Virus record (IMG/VR): IMGVR_UViG_3300026097_000029
Coordinates: 1-54,968 of that record
Direction: 5' to 3' (one strand)
Length of the DNA: 54,968 bases
Source of the DNA: a virus
The notes below the pieces were generated by a model that saw only the letters and a list, made by a program, of their open reading frames with translations, ran no database searches and had not been told where the DNA came from. This document shows, in pieces, positions 9,118 through 18,800 of the stretch (position 1 is the stretch's first letter; every line of letters starts with the position of its first letter). The position numbers and the translations under genes were made by a program.

Positions 9118-9924
9118 TTATTCAACAAACGTCTCTCCTGTAAGTGAGCCTGCCATTACTGTAGCTCTCGGTGCATTTCCAGTATTTGAGAATGATTGAG
9201 ATGCGTTATAATTAGGTATTAAACTTGCCAACATATTATCTATAGGTCGATTAGGAGTTAAATAACTAGGCATTAAGTTGCCTTGCATTGGTTGAGATGG
9301 TTGCATCATTGGAGCCTGATTACCCTGTAAAAGAATAGAAGATTGCATAGGCTGTACGGTTTGTCTTTGCCCAGACTTTCCGTACATTTTTTGCATATAG
9401 TCATCCATATTCTTTTGCTCTTGTATCATCTGTAACCCACTAATTCCTGTCTGTGCTACACCACCTATACCTTGCCACATTTGTTGGTTTCCTGCATTGT
9501 ATTGAGAAGATAAAGCATTAATGTCTTGTTGCTCTCTTCTCTCCATCATGCCTTGAATACGCTGAGAGTCTTGTGCTCTAATTTGGTCTATACGTGCTTG
9601 TTGTTGCTCTAAGTCTGCACCTATTTGCCTATTTATTCTCATATTATTTTGTTGTACGTTTCCTAGCCCACCTATTAAGCTTCTAGAGTCTGCACGTTGT
9701 AACGCATCTACTCCTGATGCAGCAAGACGAGATGCTTCTTCTCTTTGCAACTCTGCTCCTTTGGTATATACTGATAACTCATCTGCTACATTTGTTAGCC
9801 TTTGTCTTTGGTAGTTTTCTAAAGCTTCCCTAGCTTCTCTTTTCTGTTTAGCACCTGATATAGCTTGTGATATTCCTGTTACAGCTCCTATACCTATTTG
9901 CCCCGCTATTAATCCTAATCCCAT
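9118..9924 (-). CDS. Small internal virion protein (T7 gp14-like in layout)
   Basis: The protein has 268 residues. The N-terminus MGLGLIAGQIGIGAVTGI is a Gly/Ala/Ile-rich hydrophobic helix, followed by a long Gln/Arg/Glu-rich helical region (about 25-150) and a Met/Gln/Pro-rich tail. This plan is common among the smallest ejection proteins of podoviruses, which form a channel in the outer membrane. A TATTTTTG -7-like element lies 17 bases upstream of the start. Its neighbours are the stabilisation protein upstream and the two other putative internal proteins downstream. Confidence 0.6.
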   Translation of the reverse strand: MGLGLIAGQIGIGAVTGISQAISGAKQKREAREALENYQRQRLTNVADELSVYTKGAELQREEASRLAASGVDALQRADSRSLIGGLGNVQQNNMRINRQIGADLEQQQARIDQIRAQDSQRIQGMMERREQQDINALSSQYNAGNQQMWQGIGGVAQTGISGLQMIQEQKNMDDYMQKMYGKSGQRQTVQPMQSSILLQGNQAPMMQPSQPMQGNLMPSYLTPNRPIDNMLASLIPNYNASQSFSNTGNAPRATVMAGSLTGETFVE

Positions 9925-9941
9925 TGTAAATACATTTAATA

Positions 9942-9949
9942 CAAAAATA
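9942..9949 (-). promoter_or_regulatory. Possible Bacteroidetes -7 element before the ejection-protein genes
   Basis: TATTTTTG on the minus strand fits TAnnTTTG and lies 17 bases before the ATG of the 268-residue protein, in one of the few gaps of the late region. No clear -33 TTTG was seen. Confidence 0.4.
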
Positions 9950-9961
9950 CAAATTTACTTT

Positions 9962-12900
9962 TTAAGTGCTAGTGTTGCTTAAAAATACTTCACTAGATAC
10001 TGAAAATAATTCTGTTTTTTCGTTGGTTTCTAATTCTAATTCTACGTCCATATAGTATCCTAAAATACCGCTTCCGTCTATGTTTTGATTTTTAGCAGTC
10101 ATAACAAATTCTCCTGCACTAAAGCTTGATGCATCAGCTACTGTTATACTATTTTCTGTAGTTTCTAGTATTACAGACGAGTTTCCATTTTGGTTTAACA
10201 ATAAGTCTCCTACGTAAACTTCTTCTGATACTGAGTTAAAAAATATTCTATTAAACACAAATCTATCTATTTGCCCTACCCCTTGTACAGATAAGGTGTT
10301 GTAGTCTATTTCTTCATTGCTTGTGCGTACATAGCTTCTGTATACTCCTTCTTGAAACCTAAAGTCGTCTTTATTTACTAATCCCTTTTGTATGTTGGTT
10401 TCTGTAGTTGCTTTCCACGAATCTGTACCGTCTGTTTCTATTGTTTTATAAACCTTACGTTGGTATGGCTCTTGGCTAAATATAAACTTAACCTTACTTA
10501 TTACACTTTGCCCATAAAACCTATTGTACACACCTGATTCTCTGTCGTTGTGTATGTATAAGTCTCCTTTGTCGAAGCTTAAAAAGTTACCATTGTAAGT
10601 TAACATTTCTTGTGGGTTGAAGCTTTGCTCTGTAACCCAACCACCGCCTTGTTGGTTTATATTTTCTTTATACCCTACTGTTATGTACTGAGAATTGTAT
10701 TTAACATTTATCATATACATATCGTTAAAGTCATCGTAACAACCTAGTATTTCTGTTATGTTAGACTCTAAAAATAAATTTCTAAAGAATGATTTAAATC
10801 CTACTCCACTTATCTCGAATATACCATTGTTACTAAGTCTACAAACAACGCCACGCTTTTTGTCTGAGAAGTAAATATAACTTTTAGTAGACACAAAGCT
10901 TCTAGGGTCTTGGCTTATTCCATATTCTCCTGAGTATGGTACTTGTTGTCCTAGTACACTCTCTATTCTAGATATGTTAGTAGTGCCGTCTGCGTTAAAT
11001 ATCTGTGTTTTACCAACCATTACATAAGACATCTTGTCTTCTTGTGCTACTATTATATTTGTATCTCTAGAGAATAATTTTTGTATTGAACCAAAAGACT
11101 TTTCTATATCGTCCTTAAAGTTTGCAGTAGATAAGTTAAACTCATTTAAGCCATTTACACCTGTGTTATTACTAAAGTCTGAACTAGAGTACGTAATATC
11201 TGCAAACCTATCTAACTCCCTGTAAGACGTTTCAGAAATAGATGTAGGTGCATAATCTACAACTAATCTATTTTCGTTAAATTGGTCTTTGTATTTAACG
11301 CTTTCTACACCGTTACCCTGAGCAAAACAATTAAACGCTTTTTCTAATAAGTGTTCCTGTTGCTCGTGTTGGTTGTTTATAATTTTATAAGTTTCGGGTG
11401 TCTCAAAAAATACTTCTTCAGATGCATCCTTAGGCTCTTTCTCAAAAGCTATTAAGCTATCTACAGAGCGAAATATTACTTCTGTACTTAATTTACTTCT
11501 TCTAGTGCTAGACCCTGCGTGTATTCCACGAATAATTATTTTATAAGGTTGTGTATTGTCTAATTCAAAAGGAGAAGGCTCTGGAAAAGTACCAATGGTT
11601 ATAGGTACTCCGTTTTGGTCTCTAAGAGTGTTGCTTGTAGCAGAAGCACCAGGAGAAGCAAATTCTCCACGCTCAACCCAAAAGTAAAATATTCGATTAG
11701 GGTCTTCTTCTGATTGAAACCCACCTAAAGGCATTGTTCCATTAGAAGCTATATCAGACGCATTTATCATGTTCTCAGGCTTAGGTATAGCCAAGTCCAT
11801 AAACTGTCTAATGTTATCGTAATCTTGATTTGCTACAAATCTTTTAGAGAATGTATAAGTAGGATTTTGGCTTCTTCTGTTTCTTAACTCTTTGAAATCT
11901 AAAACACTTCCTGCTGTTATTTCTAAATCTTCTAATAAAACGCTATTCTCATCTAAGGTTGCTGAAAAATCTCTAGTAGATGCAACTATAGGAACACCTT
12001 GTCTTCTTCTATCATTATCTTCAAAACTTCTAAACTCTCCTTCATCGTAATCTAAAAACAACCTTCCTGGCTTTATTTTAATGTAAGTACCTAACTCTTC
12101 TATTATTTCATTTCCATTTTCGTCTACGTTTACTTCTAAAAAGTTTTCTTGAAAGTTTCCTTTTTCTAAAACTTTTACTTTAACAACTTCGTCTATAATG
12201 TCTTCTGCATCTCTTTTAAATACAAGCTCATCTCCTACATCTACTTTATTAACATCGCTACCTTCTAGTTTAATCCAACGATAGTTTCCGTCTACATAAA
12301 AAATATTAGAGTATATTGTTTCCCATTCTTTTGTTTTCTTAATAGCAAACTTGTAATATTTAGCCCAATGTGGTGGTTTTTGTTCTTCGGGTATAGTTAC
12401 CTTTAATGTGTTCTTGCTTGCAGAATTAGATATATCTATAAACGTAGTGTTGTTTACAGAGTCTAACCCTGTTGTTCTTCTTCCTTCTTCATCTAAATAA
12501 AGTTGCACCACTTCGTAGCTTCTATTAGACTTCATAGATGAGTTTCCTGTGCTAGACGATATAGATGCGGTTGTGTTAGAGTTTAAGAATCTAGACACAA
12601 AAGTTGTTGTATAATCTGTATTACTGTAGAATATACTAGGATACTCTATTCCTATTTCTGTTTGAGATTGCAATGAAATTAAAAACGAACCTGCTCCAAA
12701 GTTTTGATTAAGTCCCGCAGTATTAGGTGGTCTATCTACTTCGTTTAGCATTTTGTTTTTTATAGAATCTAAAGCAGATATCAAACCTTCGTCTTGAGAC
12801 AAGTCTTGTGCGTTTTGTACTGTATCAGATATTAAGTATATAAGGTCTGTTTCGTAAGATATATTAAACTCTGCATCAAATAAAGAGAATGATATAACTA

Positions 12901-14590
12901 AGGTGTTGTCGTTCTGAAAGTCAATATTAGATAAGTCAAAAACAATTTCTCTAGGAGCAAGAGATGTACCACCTGTAACCCCTATGTTAAAGTCGTCTAT
13001 AGGTGTGGATTTAAAATCTACAGAGAAGTCTATTTTGCAATCGTCTCCGTTTGCGTCTATTAGGTTTCTTTGCTCGTTATAGTTTCCAAAGAATAGTTTG
13101 TTTTTAGCATAGCATTGTGCTTTAGCTTTTAATGGTACGTTATCAAAAACTCTATTGTACTCTCGCTCTGGCAATACCCTATATACCTTATTGTTTTTAA
13201 AGTTAAAAGTTTCTACAGTATCATCTAATATGTTTTTTTCTTTTTTGTTTATAGTCTCTATTATCTTCCAATTAAGAGAGTTTGATTCTCTAAATAACAA
13301 CTCTACTGCTTCTACGTTTTCGTCTCCTGTATTGTAATCTATAAGCACAGCGTTGTAAACGTTAACCATACCTAAGTTTTCGTAAGTATCGAAGTCTACG
13401 TTAAATTGACTTGGTAGAAAAGCATATTCTGTTGATGATGATTTAGCTGAAAAGTATCCATCTTTGTAAACATATCTATAAGCAAAAGATATAAATTTAT
13501 CTTCTATTTCGTTACTAGATTCTTCTGATGTATAAGGCTTTATAACAGGAGACTCTATAGGTGGTCTCTTGATTAAGTTTAAGTCTGTTATAAGTATCTC
13601 ATCTAACAAATACTTTTTACATCGTTCAATGTTTATTACTCTAGGTGGATTATCGTCTCCGCTAAACGCAACTAAGTCTGAGTCATTTTCGTTTACGTTT
13701 ATATAAATAGAATTAGAACTTACCACCTTTAAACCATCGTATTCAAAACCACTAGGGGTGCTGTATCTTACAACAGGGAAACTTACGTTTAAAGTACCAA
13801 AACTTTCTTGATATATGGAGTTAGCACCATACACGATTGAACTATCTGTAGTTCCTGTAGGTTCGTTTAGTAAAGATGTTTGTTCTTCTAAAAAAACATT
13901 TAATTGATTTATAAATCTATCTTTAGCTGATATTGCTGATTCGTTTTTAAATGTATGTGTAAATGTGATTGTATGTAGGCTTCCACTAAAATCTTCTACT
14001 TCAAAAAACAAACTTAATTTAGAGCCTACAACAGCTTCTCTTTGTAAGTTAAATATAGCTAAAGCATTTTCTGCTACTATGCTTTCTTGCGGTAAGTTTA
14101 CACTACTTACTGTTGCGGATTGTCTTTGATTAAAATAAACAGCACCTTCTGATACGGTTGATTTTACTATTATATCTGCATTTAGTATAGGTTTATCAAA
14201 GTTAAGTAAACCACTACCTGCTGTTGTTTGCAATACTATTTCTGTAACATCTGTAGAGAAGTCGTGTTCTATAATTAAGTCGTATTCATCAGACTTTACA
14301 AAGTAATATATTTTTTCTTTAGCTTGATTAGCTACAGATTTTAATACCACAGGGTTTGTTATGGATAAGTTTGAATTGCTTATAATATCCGCAGGGTCTT
14401 TAGACTTTAATACATCTATATTAGATACAACGCTATTTGCTAAAGGGTTTTCTATAGAACCTTTATCGTCTCCTTCTGAAGATACTATAATAGCGTTCTC
14501 TAGTTTTCTTACAGAACCATTAGGTAGTAAACGCTCATCTGCATCTCTATTAATGTTCCCTAGTATAAAATTGTTTGTTATCTTAGTCAT
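9962..14590 (-). CDS. Tail stabilisation / tubular protein B-like virion protein, 1542 aa
   Basis: The opening region, NFILGNINRDADERLLPNG, then VRKLENAIIVSSEGDD and SIENPLANSV, resembles the N-terminus of crAss-like phage stabilisation proteins, which play the role of P22 gp10 or T7 gp12 in the tail hub. The rest is beta-rich, with many short Asn/Ser/Thr-rich strands and no transmembrane segment. At 1542 residues it is longer than typical relatives, so extra domains are likely. It lies directly after the two tail-tube/connector genes and before the ejection proteins, the usual order. Confidence 0.75.
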   Translation of the reverse strand: MTKITNNFILGNINRDADERLLPNGSVRKLENAIIVSSEGDDKGSIENPLANSVVSNIDVLKSKDPADIISNSNLSITNPVVLKSVANQAKEKIYYFVKSDEYDLIIEHDFSTDVTEIVLQTTAGSGLLNFDKPILNADIIVKSTVSEGAVYFNQRQSATVSSVNLPQESIVAENALAIFNLQREAVVGSKLSLFFEVEDFSGSLHTITFTHTFKNESAISAKDRFINQLNVFLEEQTSLLNEPTGTTDSSIVYGANSIYQESFGTLNVSFPVVRYSTPSGFEYDGLKVVSSNSIYINVNENDSDLVAFSGDDNPPRVINIERCKKYLLDEILITDLNLIKRPPIESPVIKPYTSEESSNEIEDKFISFAYRYVYKDGYFSAKSSSTEYAFLPSQFNVDFDTYENLGMVNVYNAVLIDYNTGDENVEAVELLFRESNSLNWKIIETINKKEKNILDDTVETFNFKNNKVYRVLPEREYNRVFDNVPLKAKAQCYAKNKLFFGNYNEQRNLIDANGDDCKIDFSVDFKSTPIDDFNIGVTGGTSLAPREIVFDLSNIDFQNDNTLVISFSLFDAEFNISYETDLIYLISDTVQNAQDLSQDEGLISALDSIKNKMLNEVDRPPNTAGLNQNFGAGSFLISLQSQTEIGIEYPSIFYSNTDYTTTFVSRFLNSNTTASISSSTGNSSMKSNRSYEVVQLYLDEEGRRTTGLDSVNNTTFIDISNSASKNTLKVTIPEEQKPPHWAKYYKFAIKKTKEWETIYSNIFYVDGNYRWIKLEGSDVNKVDVGDELVFKRDAEDIIDEVVKVKVLEKGNFQENFLEVNVDENGNEIIEELGTYIKIKPGRLFLDYDEGEFRSFEDNDRRRQGVPIVASTRDFSATLDENSVLLEDLEITAGSVLDFKELRNRRSQNPTYTFSKRFVANQDYDNIRQFMDLAIPKPENMINASDIASNGTMPLGGFQSEEDPNRIFYFWVERGEFASPGASATSNTLRDQNGVPITIGTFPEPSPFELDNTQPYKIIIRGIHAGSSTRRSKLSTEVIFRSVDSLIAFEKEPKDASEEVFFETPETYKIINNQHEQQEHLLEKAFNCFAQGNGVESVKYKDQFNENRLVVDYAPTSISETSYRELDRFADITYSSSDFSNNTGVNGLNEFNLSTANFKDDIEKSFGSIQKLFSRDTNIIVAQEDKMSYVMVGKTQIFNADGTTNISRIESVLGQQVPYSGEYGISQDPRSFVSTKSYIYFSDKKRGVVCRLSNNGIFEISGVGFKSFFRNLFLESNITEILGCYDDFNDMYMINVKYNSQYITVGYKENINQQGGGWVTEQSFNPQEMLTYNGNFLSFDKGDLYIHNDRESGVYNRFYGQSVISKVKFIFSQEPYQRKVYKTIETDGTDSWKATTETNIQKGLVNKDDFRFQEGVYRSYVRTSNEEIDYNTLSVQGVGQIDRFVFNRIFFNSVSEEVYVGDLLLNQNGNSSVILETTENSITVADASSFSAGEFVMTAKNQNIDGSGILGYYMDVELELETNEKTELFSVSSEVFLSNTST

Positions 14591-14593
14591 AGG

Positions 14594-15472
14594 TTATTTA
14601 ATCCAATTATTTCTGCCTTTCATTCGTTGAACTAACTGATGAAGTTTGTAGTTAGATAGTCTTAGCTTGGCTTTTTGATACTCTCTGTTGTAGTCTTTCT
14701 CTGCTCTACGAACAATGTATTCTGGGGTGTTTATTTTATTAGCTAATATTTGATGCCTAACATACATATACAACGCTACTTCCGCTAACTTATGTATCTT
14801 GATTTCTTCTACATCTGCACTCTCTAAACCATCGCTTATATACTCTAAAACAACTACTCTATTAGGTATGTCTGCACTAAATTGTATGTATCCGTCTTGC
14901 TTAGATATTACAAAAGTTCCATTTACATTAGCTAAAGTAGTATCTATGTTATAAGAGTTTCTACGTTGGTTTAAATGTCCTTCTTCATATCCACGAGCAT
15001 AATAATTGTTTCTTTCCGCACTTATGTTTGCTGAGTTGGTTTCTGTAATAGACGTTCCTTCTAAAGCGTTGCCTGCATCATCAAATAGTATTTTGTACTT
15101 ATTGTCTTGTAGGTAAGCTTTTACTATTCCTGTACGAGTAGACTCTATCATTGGTCTAAAATTACCATTGCTATCTACAGTAGATATTCTAACGTAGTTA
15201 ACGTAGTCTTGCGGTAGTATAAACCTTAAATCATCTCCTATCTCTAACTCTAGTTTTTTAATCTCTTTTAAAGCATCGTAATTTAACTCCTGTAAGCCTT
15301 TCTTTGCATGACCTATAATATCATATCGTCTAACATTATTAATAAGCTTATCGTCTCCTACGTACCTTAAAAGAAATGTGTCTATAATGTCGGCTAGAGT
15401 AGTGTATTGGTATCCGCCATAGTTTTCTTCAGAAGAATAATATTGTTCTTGTGTGCTATCTAAACCTGCCAT
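14594..15472 (-). CDS. Tail tubular / head-tail connector protein, 292 aa
   Basis: The protein has 292 residues. An N-terminal region with TLADIIDTFLLRYVGDDKL and a helix-rich core is followed by beta segments (DLRFILPQDYVNYVRISTV) and a C-terminal helix (IVRRAEKDYNREYQKAKLR). This pattern is seen in tail tubular A/gp11-like proteins of crAss-like and other Bacteroidetes podoviruses. It overlaps the stop of the preceding gene by one base and precedes the stabilisation protein by three bases. It probably forms the ring between portal and tail hub. Confidence 0.6.
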   Translation of the reverse strand: MAGLDSTQEQYYSSEENYGGYQYTTLADIIDTFLLRYVGDDKLINNVRRYDIIGHAKKGLQELNYDALKEIKKLELEIGDDLRFILPQDYVNYVRISTVDSNGNFRPMIESTRTGIVKAYLQDNKYKILFDDAGNALEGTSITETNSANISAERNNYYARGYEEGHLNQRRNSYNIDTTLANVNGTFVISKQDGYIQFSADIPNRVVVLEYISDGLESADVEEIKIHKLAEVALYMYVRHQILANKINTPEYIVRRAEKDYNREYQKAKLRLSNYKLHQLVQRMKGRNNWIK

Positions 15473-16170
15473 TATTGTCTTTCTTTATTGTTTTTGTCTA
15501 CTTCTTCTTGCTTAGATACCTGTACTATATCAGCATCTCTTATACTTAAACCTAAGTAGGATAATACTTTTATTGTAACTGCTACTTCATCGCTAGGGTG
15601 TAACTCTAAATCTTGAAAGTCTGACGCATCAGGATTGTAAATAGGGTTTCCTTGTACTTCTATAAACGTCCACTTTGGTTGTTTAGGTCGTCTAATATAA
15701 AACACCTTTACATCTTCCTGTATCTCGCTAGGATATAGTTGCAAATTACCACCATAATCTACGTACATTGGGTGTCTTAATGTAGGAGATGCGTAATTTT
15801 CTTCTGCTAATAACTCTATTATAGACTTAGGTGCTTTTTCTGCTATTTTGTTTTTATAGAACACTTGTTGTACTCTATATACATCTAAGCCTGTTGGCTC
15901 AAATCTTTCTGTAGTAGAGTTAAATGTGTAAGGGTCTTTTTCTGCAAACACATCTATCTTTTCTTGTATGTTTTTAGGTATATCGCTATACTCAGAATTA
16001 CTCATTCTGTTGTTTTGCATATTTATCCACCTGTTGTAATGATAAAAGTTTTCTTCAAAGATAGATAATTGAGCTAATGCAACTAATCTATTAAATTCAG
16101 CAGGACTTACAAACCCCCTATTTTCCTTATTCATTAAGGTTAAAGTAGTATTTCTTACCCTATTAATCAT
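15472..16170 (-). CDS. Head-tail connector (ring) protein, 232 aa
   Basis: The longest frame reaches a TTG at 16197, but that codon lies in the -7 promoter box (16187-16194), so translation must start at the ATG at 16170, which gives 232 residues beginning MINRVRNTTLTLMNKENRGF. The N-terminal part (NRGFVSPAEFNRLVALAQLS) and later YPSEIQEDVKVFYIRRPKQP are typical of small connector proteins found directly after the major capsid gene in crAss-like podoviruses. The gene has its own promoter directly after the capsid terminator, and its stop overlaps the 292-residue neighbour. Confidence 0.6.
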   Translation of the reverse strand: MINRVRNTTLTLMNKENRGFVSPAEFNRLVALAQLSIFEENFYHYNRWINMQNNRMSNSEYSDIPKNIQEKIDVFAEKDPYTFNSTTERFEPTGLDVYRVQQVFYKNKIAEKAPKSIIELLAEENYASPTLRHPMYVDYGGNLQLYPSEIQEDVKVFYIRRPKQPKWTFIEVQGNPIYNPDASDFQDLELHPSDEVAVTIKVLSYLGLSIRDADIVQVSKQEEVDKNNKERQ

Positions 16171-16186
16171 ATAACTAACATTTATA

Positions 16187-16194
16187 CAAAGATA
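16187..16194 (-). promoter_or_regulatory. -7 box TATCTTTG, start of the tail operon
   Basis: TATCTTTG on the minus strand is a perfect TAnnTTTG element, 16 bases before the ATG at 16170, so the leader can be only about ten bases. It begins three bases after the T-run of the capsid terminator. The same arrangement with the same flanks (TTTTGTATCTTTGTATAAA) recurs at 25520-25527. Confidence 0.7.
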
Positions 16195-16196
16195 CA

Positions 16197-16234
16197 AAAT
16201 AAAAAAAAGGACAACCGAATTAACGATTGCCCTT
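16197..16234 (-). terminator. Rho-independent terminator after the capsid gene
   Basis: On the minus strand, AAGGGCAATCG (16234-16224) pairs with CGGTTGTCCTT (16217-16207) over 11 bp with two G-T pairs and a six-base loop, followed by a run of T. It sits 23 bases after the capsid stop codon. Confidence 0.8.
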
Positions 16235-16256
16235 AATTTAACTAATCTATAAACTA

Positions 16257-17582
16257 CTATGCTACTACTTTAGCAAAGTTGTTTCGTCCTAGAGTACATA
16301 AAGCACGCTCACTTAAGAAGTGTAACTCGTTTGCATCTAAGTCTGAGTTTGATGCTCCTACTGCACCACCTGTCATCCATGTTCTGTAACGTCTGTCTTC
16401 TGTTGGAGAAGATAAATACTTAACGTGTAAGAAAGGTAATGTTGCATTTTCTCCCATTACTTCGTCGTAAACGCTAGTTGTTCCTGATGGAGCAATTACT
16501 GCATTTACTTTTCCTGTACCTGTAAATCCACCACGAGTAGTAATGTCATTCAAGTATTTCCATGAAGTCTTGTAGAACTCATAGTCTGCACGTCTAAAGC
16601 CAATGAAGCCTAAGTTTAACGCCATTTGCTCATCGTTACCGAATGCACCATAAGATGTACCACCTGAACCATAAGAGTTTTGAGACGCTAATAAGTCATC
16701 AATAGCTAGAGATTGGTCTCTGTTTGTGAAAATCATATTCTCAGCAATAGCACCCTGAGCATCGAAACGCTTTAAAATACTATCGAAGTCTGCTAAAGTA
16801 TCAGCAACACCGTCAAATACGTTTGCTTCATCTAAAGCTTCAAAGAAACCTTCTGTACCTTTTTTACCTGCTCCTGCTGCATCAGAACCTGACTCAACAC
16901 TTTTAGCTTCAATCATAGCCATCTCTAAAACGTCATCAAAACGTCTACGAGTTTGTGCTCTAGATTTCAAGTACCAGTAGTAACCACCTGACTCTACATC
17001 TTCAATCCAACCAATTTGAGTTGCGTCTGTTCCATTTACAGTATCCTTGTCTTTGATAATTACAGGGCTGTTTTCGTAGATGTCTGGCTGAGCTTCTAAG
17101 CTTTCAGACATACCATTAGTGCCTTTACCAAATTCGTTACCATATACAAAACAGTTGATGCCTGTAGTGCCGATAGTGAAACCACCTGACAAGTTAGATA
17201 CTGCTGTAAATGTATCTGAATCAGCTACTGCTGTAACATAACCTACATTCTCTACTGAGCCATCGTTAAAGATAATAGTTTCGTTTACTCGGAAGTTGTG
17301 GTCTGCTAATGTAAATACATTTGCTGAACGAGCTGCACCTACACCTGCACGTCTTAAACGACCTTCTTCAGACCATTTAATGATTTGAGATGAGCAAGGT
17401 ACTTCACTTGCTGTTTGCTCTAAGAATCCTTTAATAGATTGACTACCGTATCGAGCGAACTCTTCATTGATAGTATCAGGTAAAAACTGATTCTCGAAAT
17501 TTACTACATCTAAGTAGTTGCTTGCCAACACTTCTTGCGTTGGGGATGGGGTTAATTTAATCCCTGTTGAACGTAATGCCAT
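16257..17582 (-). CDS. Major capsid protein, 441 aa
   Basis: The protein has 441 residues and no membrane segment. It follows the acidic scaffold gene, ends in a strong terminator, and its C-terminal ALCTLGRNNFAKVV resembles the GRNNF-type ending of crAss-like major capsid proteins with the HK97 fold. Features such as ENQFLPDTINEEFARYGSQS near the start and YYWYLKSRAQTRRRFDDVLE in the middle fit an N-terminal arm and spine helix. The internal segment at about 85-150 with repeated Val/Thr/Gly turns may be an inserted surface domain. Two own chaperonin genes in this genome could serve its folding. Confidence 0.8.
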   Translation of the reverse strand: MALRSTGIKLTPSPTQEVLASNYLDVVNFENQFLPDTINEEFARYGSQSIKGFLEQTASEVPCSSQIIKWSEEGRLRRAGVGAARSANVFTLADHNFRVNETIIFNDGSVENVGYVTAVADSDTFTAVSNLSGGFTIGTTGINCFVYGNEFGKGTNGMSESLEAQPDIYENSPVIIKDKDTVNGTDATQIGWIEDVESGGYYWYLKSRAQTRRRFDDVLEMAMIEAKSVESGSDAAGAGKKGTEGFFEALDEANVFDGVADTLADFDSILKRFDAQGAIAENMIFTNRDQSLAIDDLLASQNSYGSGGTSYGAFGNDEQMALNLGFIGFRRADYEFYKTSWKYLNDITTRGGFTGTGKVNAVIAPSGTTSVYDEVMGENATLPFLHVKYLSSPTEDRRYRTWMTGGAVGASNSDLDANELHFLSERALCTLGRNNFAKVVA

Positions 17583-17588
17583 AATTTG

Positions 17589-18758
17589 TTATTTTTTTTG
17601 TTTAAAACCGAATTTTTGTGTACTCTCTCCTACAACTCTAAGACCCTTTTTGGCTTTTGAAAAATCAGGTGCTTTTCTTCCGCTAAAGTTTATGTTTTTT
17701 GAATCCATAGCATCAGATTTAATAGCATCTGTTTTCCCTTGTTCGTAAAAATGACTTGCTAGTTTGTCGACATTCATAGCAGCATTTAAAGCCTTGTGGT
17801 ATCCTTTTATGTCTACTAGATTACCTTGTTCATCTGTAAACTTAGAAATGAAATTGTTAATGTCAGACTGAGACTCTGCAATGTTTTTAGAATCTTTATC
17901 TGCCTTAAAGCTAAACTCCTTATCTCCGATACTATATTTGAAACCTTCAAAATCATCGGTAAATAATTCCTTCGTCTTTTTAACAAAATCATTAGTCCTT
18001 TGTTGGATTAACTCTTGTTGTTGTTCTTGAGACCTACTTATCTCATCAAGCTTAGCTTTTGCTTCTTTATAGTCGCTTGGAATAGACTCACTTTGCGAAG
18101 ACCCTTCGATTGGTGATTTGTACTTTTCCTTTTTGGATTCTAAATAACTAATAGCTTCACTTAATAATTTCTTTTCTTTTCTTTTTTTCTTTTTAACTTC
18201 ATCTTCATCATCCAAACTTTCATCGTAGCTAAACTCGGACATTTCGTCTTTTATGTCTTGCTCATCAAAGTAAGGGTTCTTTTCCTTCAAGTACGTTTCT
18301 AAAACTTTAGTTTTATCTTCAGACTTCCAATCTTTTTGCAATTCTAAGTAGTCTTGATAACTTCTATTTGTTTCTTTCTTGTACTCTAAATACTTTTTAA
18401 CATCTTCAGGAACATCTAATTCTTTTTGCTCTTGCTTAGTTAATGACTCAAAGTTGTCTATTTCTAAACCCTTTTTGTCTTTTAAGTATTGTAATACTAA
18501 CTCGTCATTTATTTCTTTTTCTTGAGCAGCTCCTTTGTCTTGTTCTTGCAACTGCTTCCCTTCATCTTGCTCTTGCTCTTGCTGTACGATTTTTTCATTT
18601 TCTTCTGTATTTGTTGTTTGTTGTTCCTGCTCTTGTTCTTTAGACTCTTCTTTTTTAGTTTCTGAAAACATCTTTCTTTTGTTTGATGTTTCGTCTCCAA
18701 CCATTCTTAAGTTGCCTAAAGGATTTTTAACTTCTTCTGTATTTGATTCGCTATTCAT
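17589..18758 (-). CDS. Scaffolding protein, acidic coiled coil, 389 aa
   Basis: The protein has 389 residues and lies between portal and capsid, the standard scaffold position. It is very rich in Glu, Gln, Lys and Asp: residues about 25-85 hold many E-Q repeats, and about 170-200 hold an acidic stretch next to KKKKRKEKK. Helical segments continue to about 330. The basic C-terminus (RKAPDFSKAKKGLRVVG, then KFGFKQKK) could bind the capsid protein, as scaffold tails do. A perfect -7 box lies 23 bases upstream. No protease motif was seen. Confidence 0.7.
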   Translation of the reverse strand: MNSESNTEEVKNPLGNLRMVGDETSNKRKMFSETKKEESKEQEQEQQTTNTEENEKIVQQEQEQDEGKQLQEQDKGAAQEKEINDELVLQYLKDKKGLEIDNFESLTKQEQKELDVPEDVKKYLEYKKETNRSYQDYLELQKDWKSEDKTKVLETYLKEKNPYFDEQDIKDEMSEFSYDESLDDEDEVKKKKRKEKKLLSEAISYLESKKEKYKSPIEGSSQSESIPSDYKEAKAKLDEISRSQEQQQELIQQRTNDFVKKTKELFTDDFEGFKYSIGDKEFSFKADKDSKNIAESQSDINNFISKFTDEQGNLVDIKGYHKALNAAMNVDKLASHFYEQGKTDAIKSDAMDSKNINFSGRKAPDFSKAKKGLRVVGESTQKFGFKQKK

Positions 18759-18781
18759 ATAAAGTAAATTTATTTATGTTA

Positions 18782-18789
18782 CAAAGATA
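18782..18789 (-). promoter_or_regulatory. -7 box TATCTTTG before scaffold and capsid
   Basis: A perfect TAnnTTTG element on the minus strand, in the 42-base gap between the portal and scaffold genes. It would give scaffold and capsid, the most needed head proteins, their own transcript, ending at 16197. Confidence 0.65.
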
Positions 18790-18800
18790 ATTATATTTTT

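Noticed and set aside
15472-16197. TTG start of the connector gene
   Set aside because: The TTG is inside the -7 promoter element, so it cannot be transcribed from that promoter. The ATG at 16170 was used. The same argument moves the starts at 25530 and 38661.
18443-18762. Plus-strand Cys/Ser-rich ORFs opposite the scaffold gene
   Set aside because: They mirror the low-complexity Glu/Gln codons of the scaffold on the other strand, so they are shadow frames.
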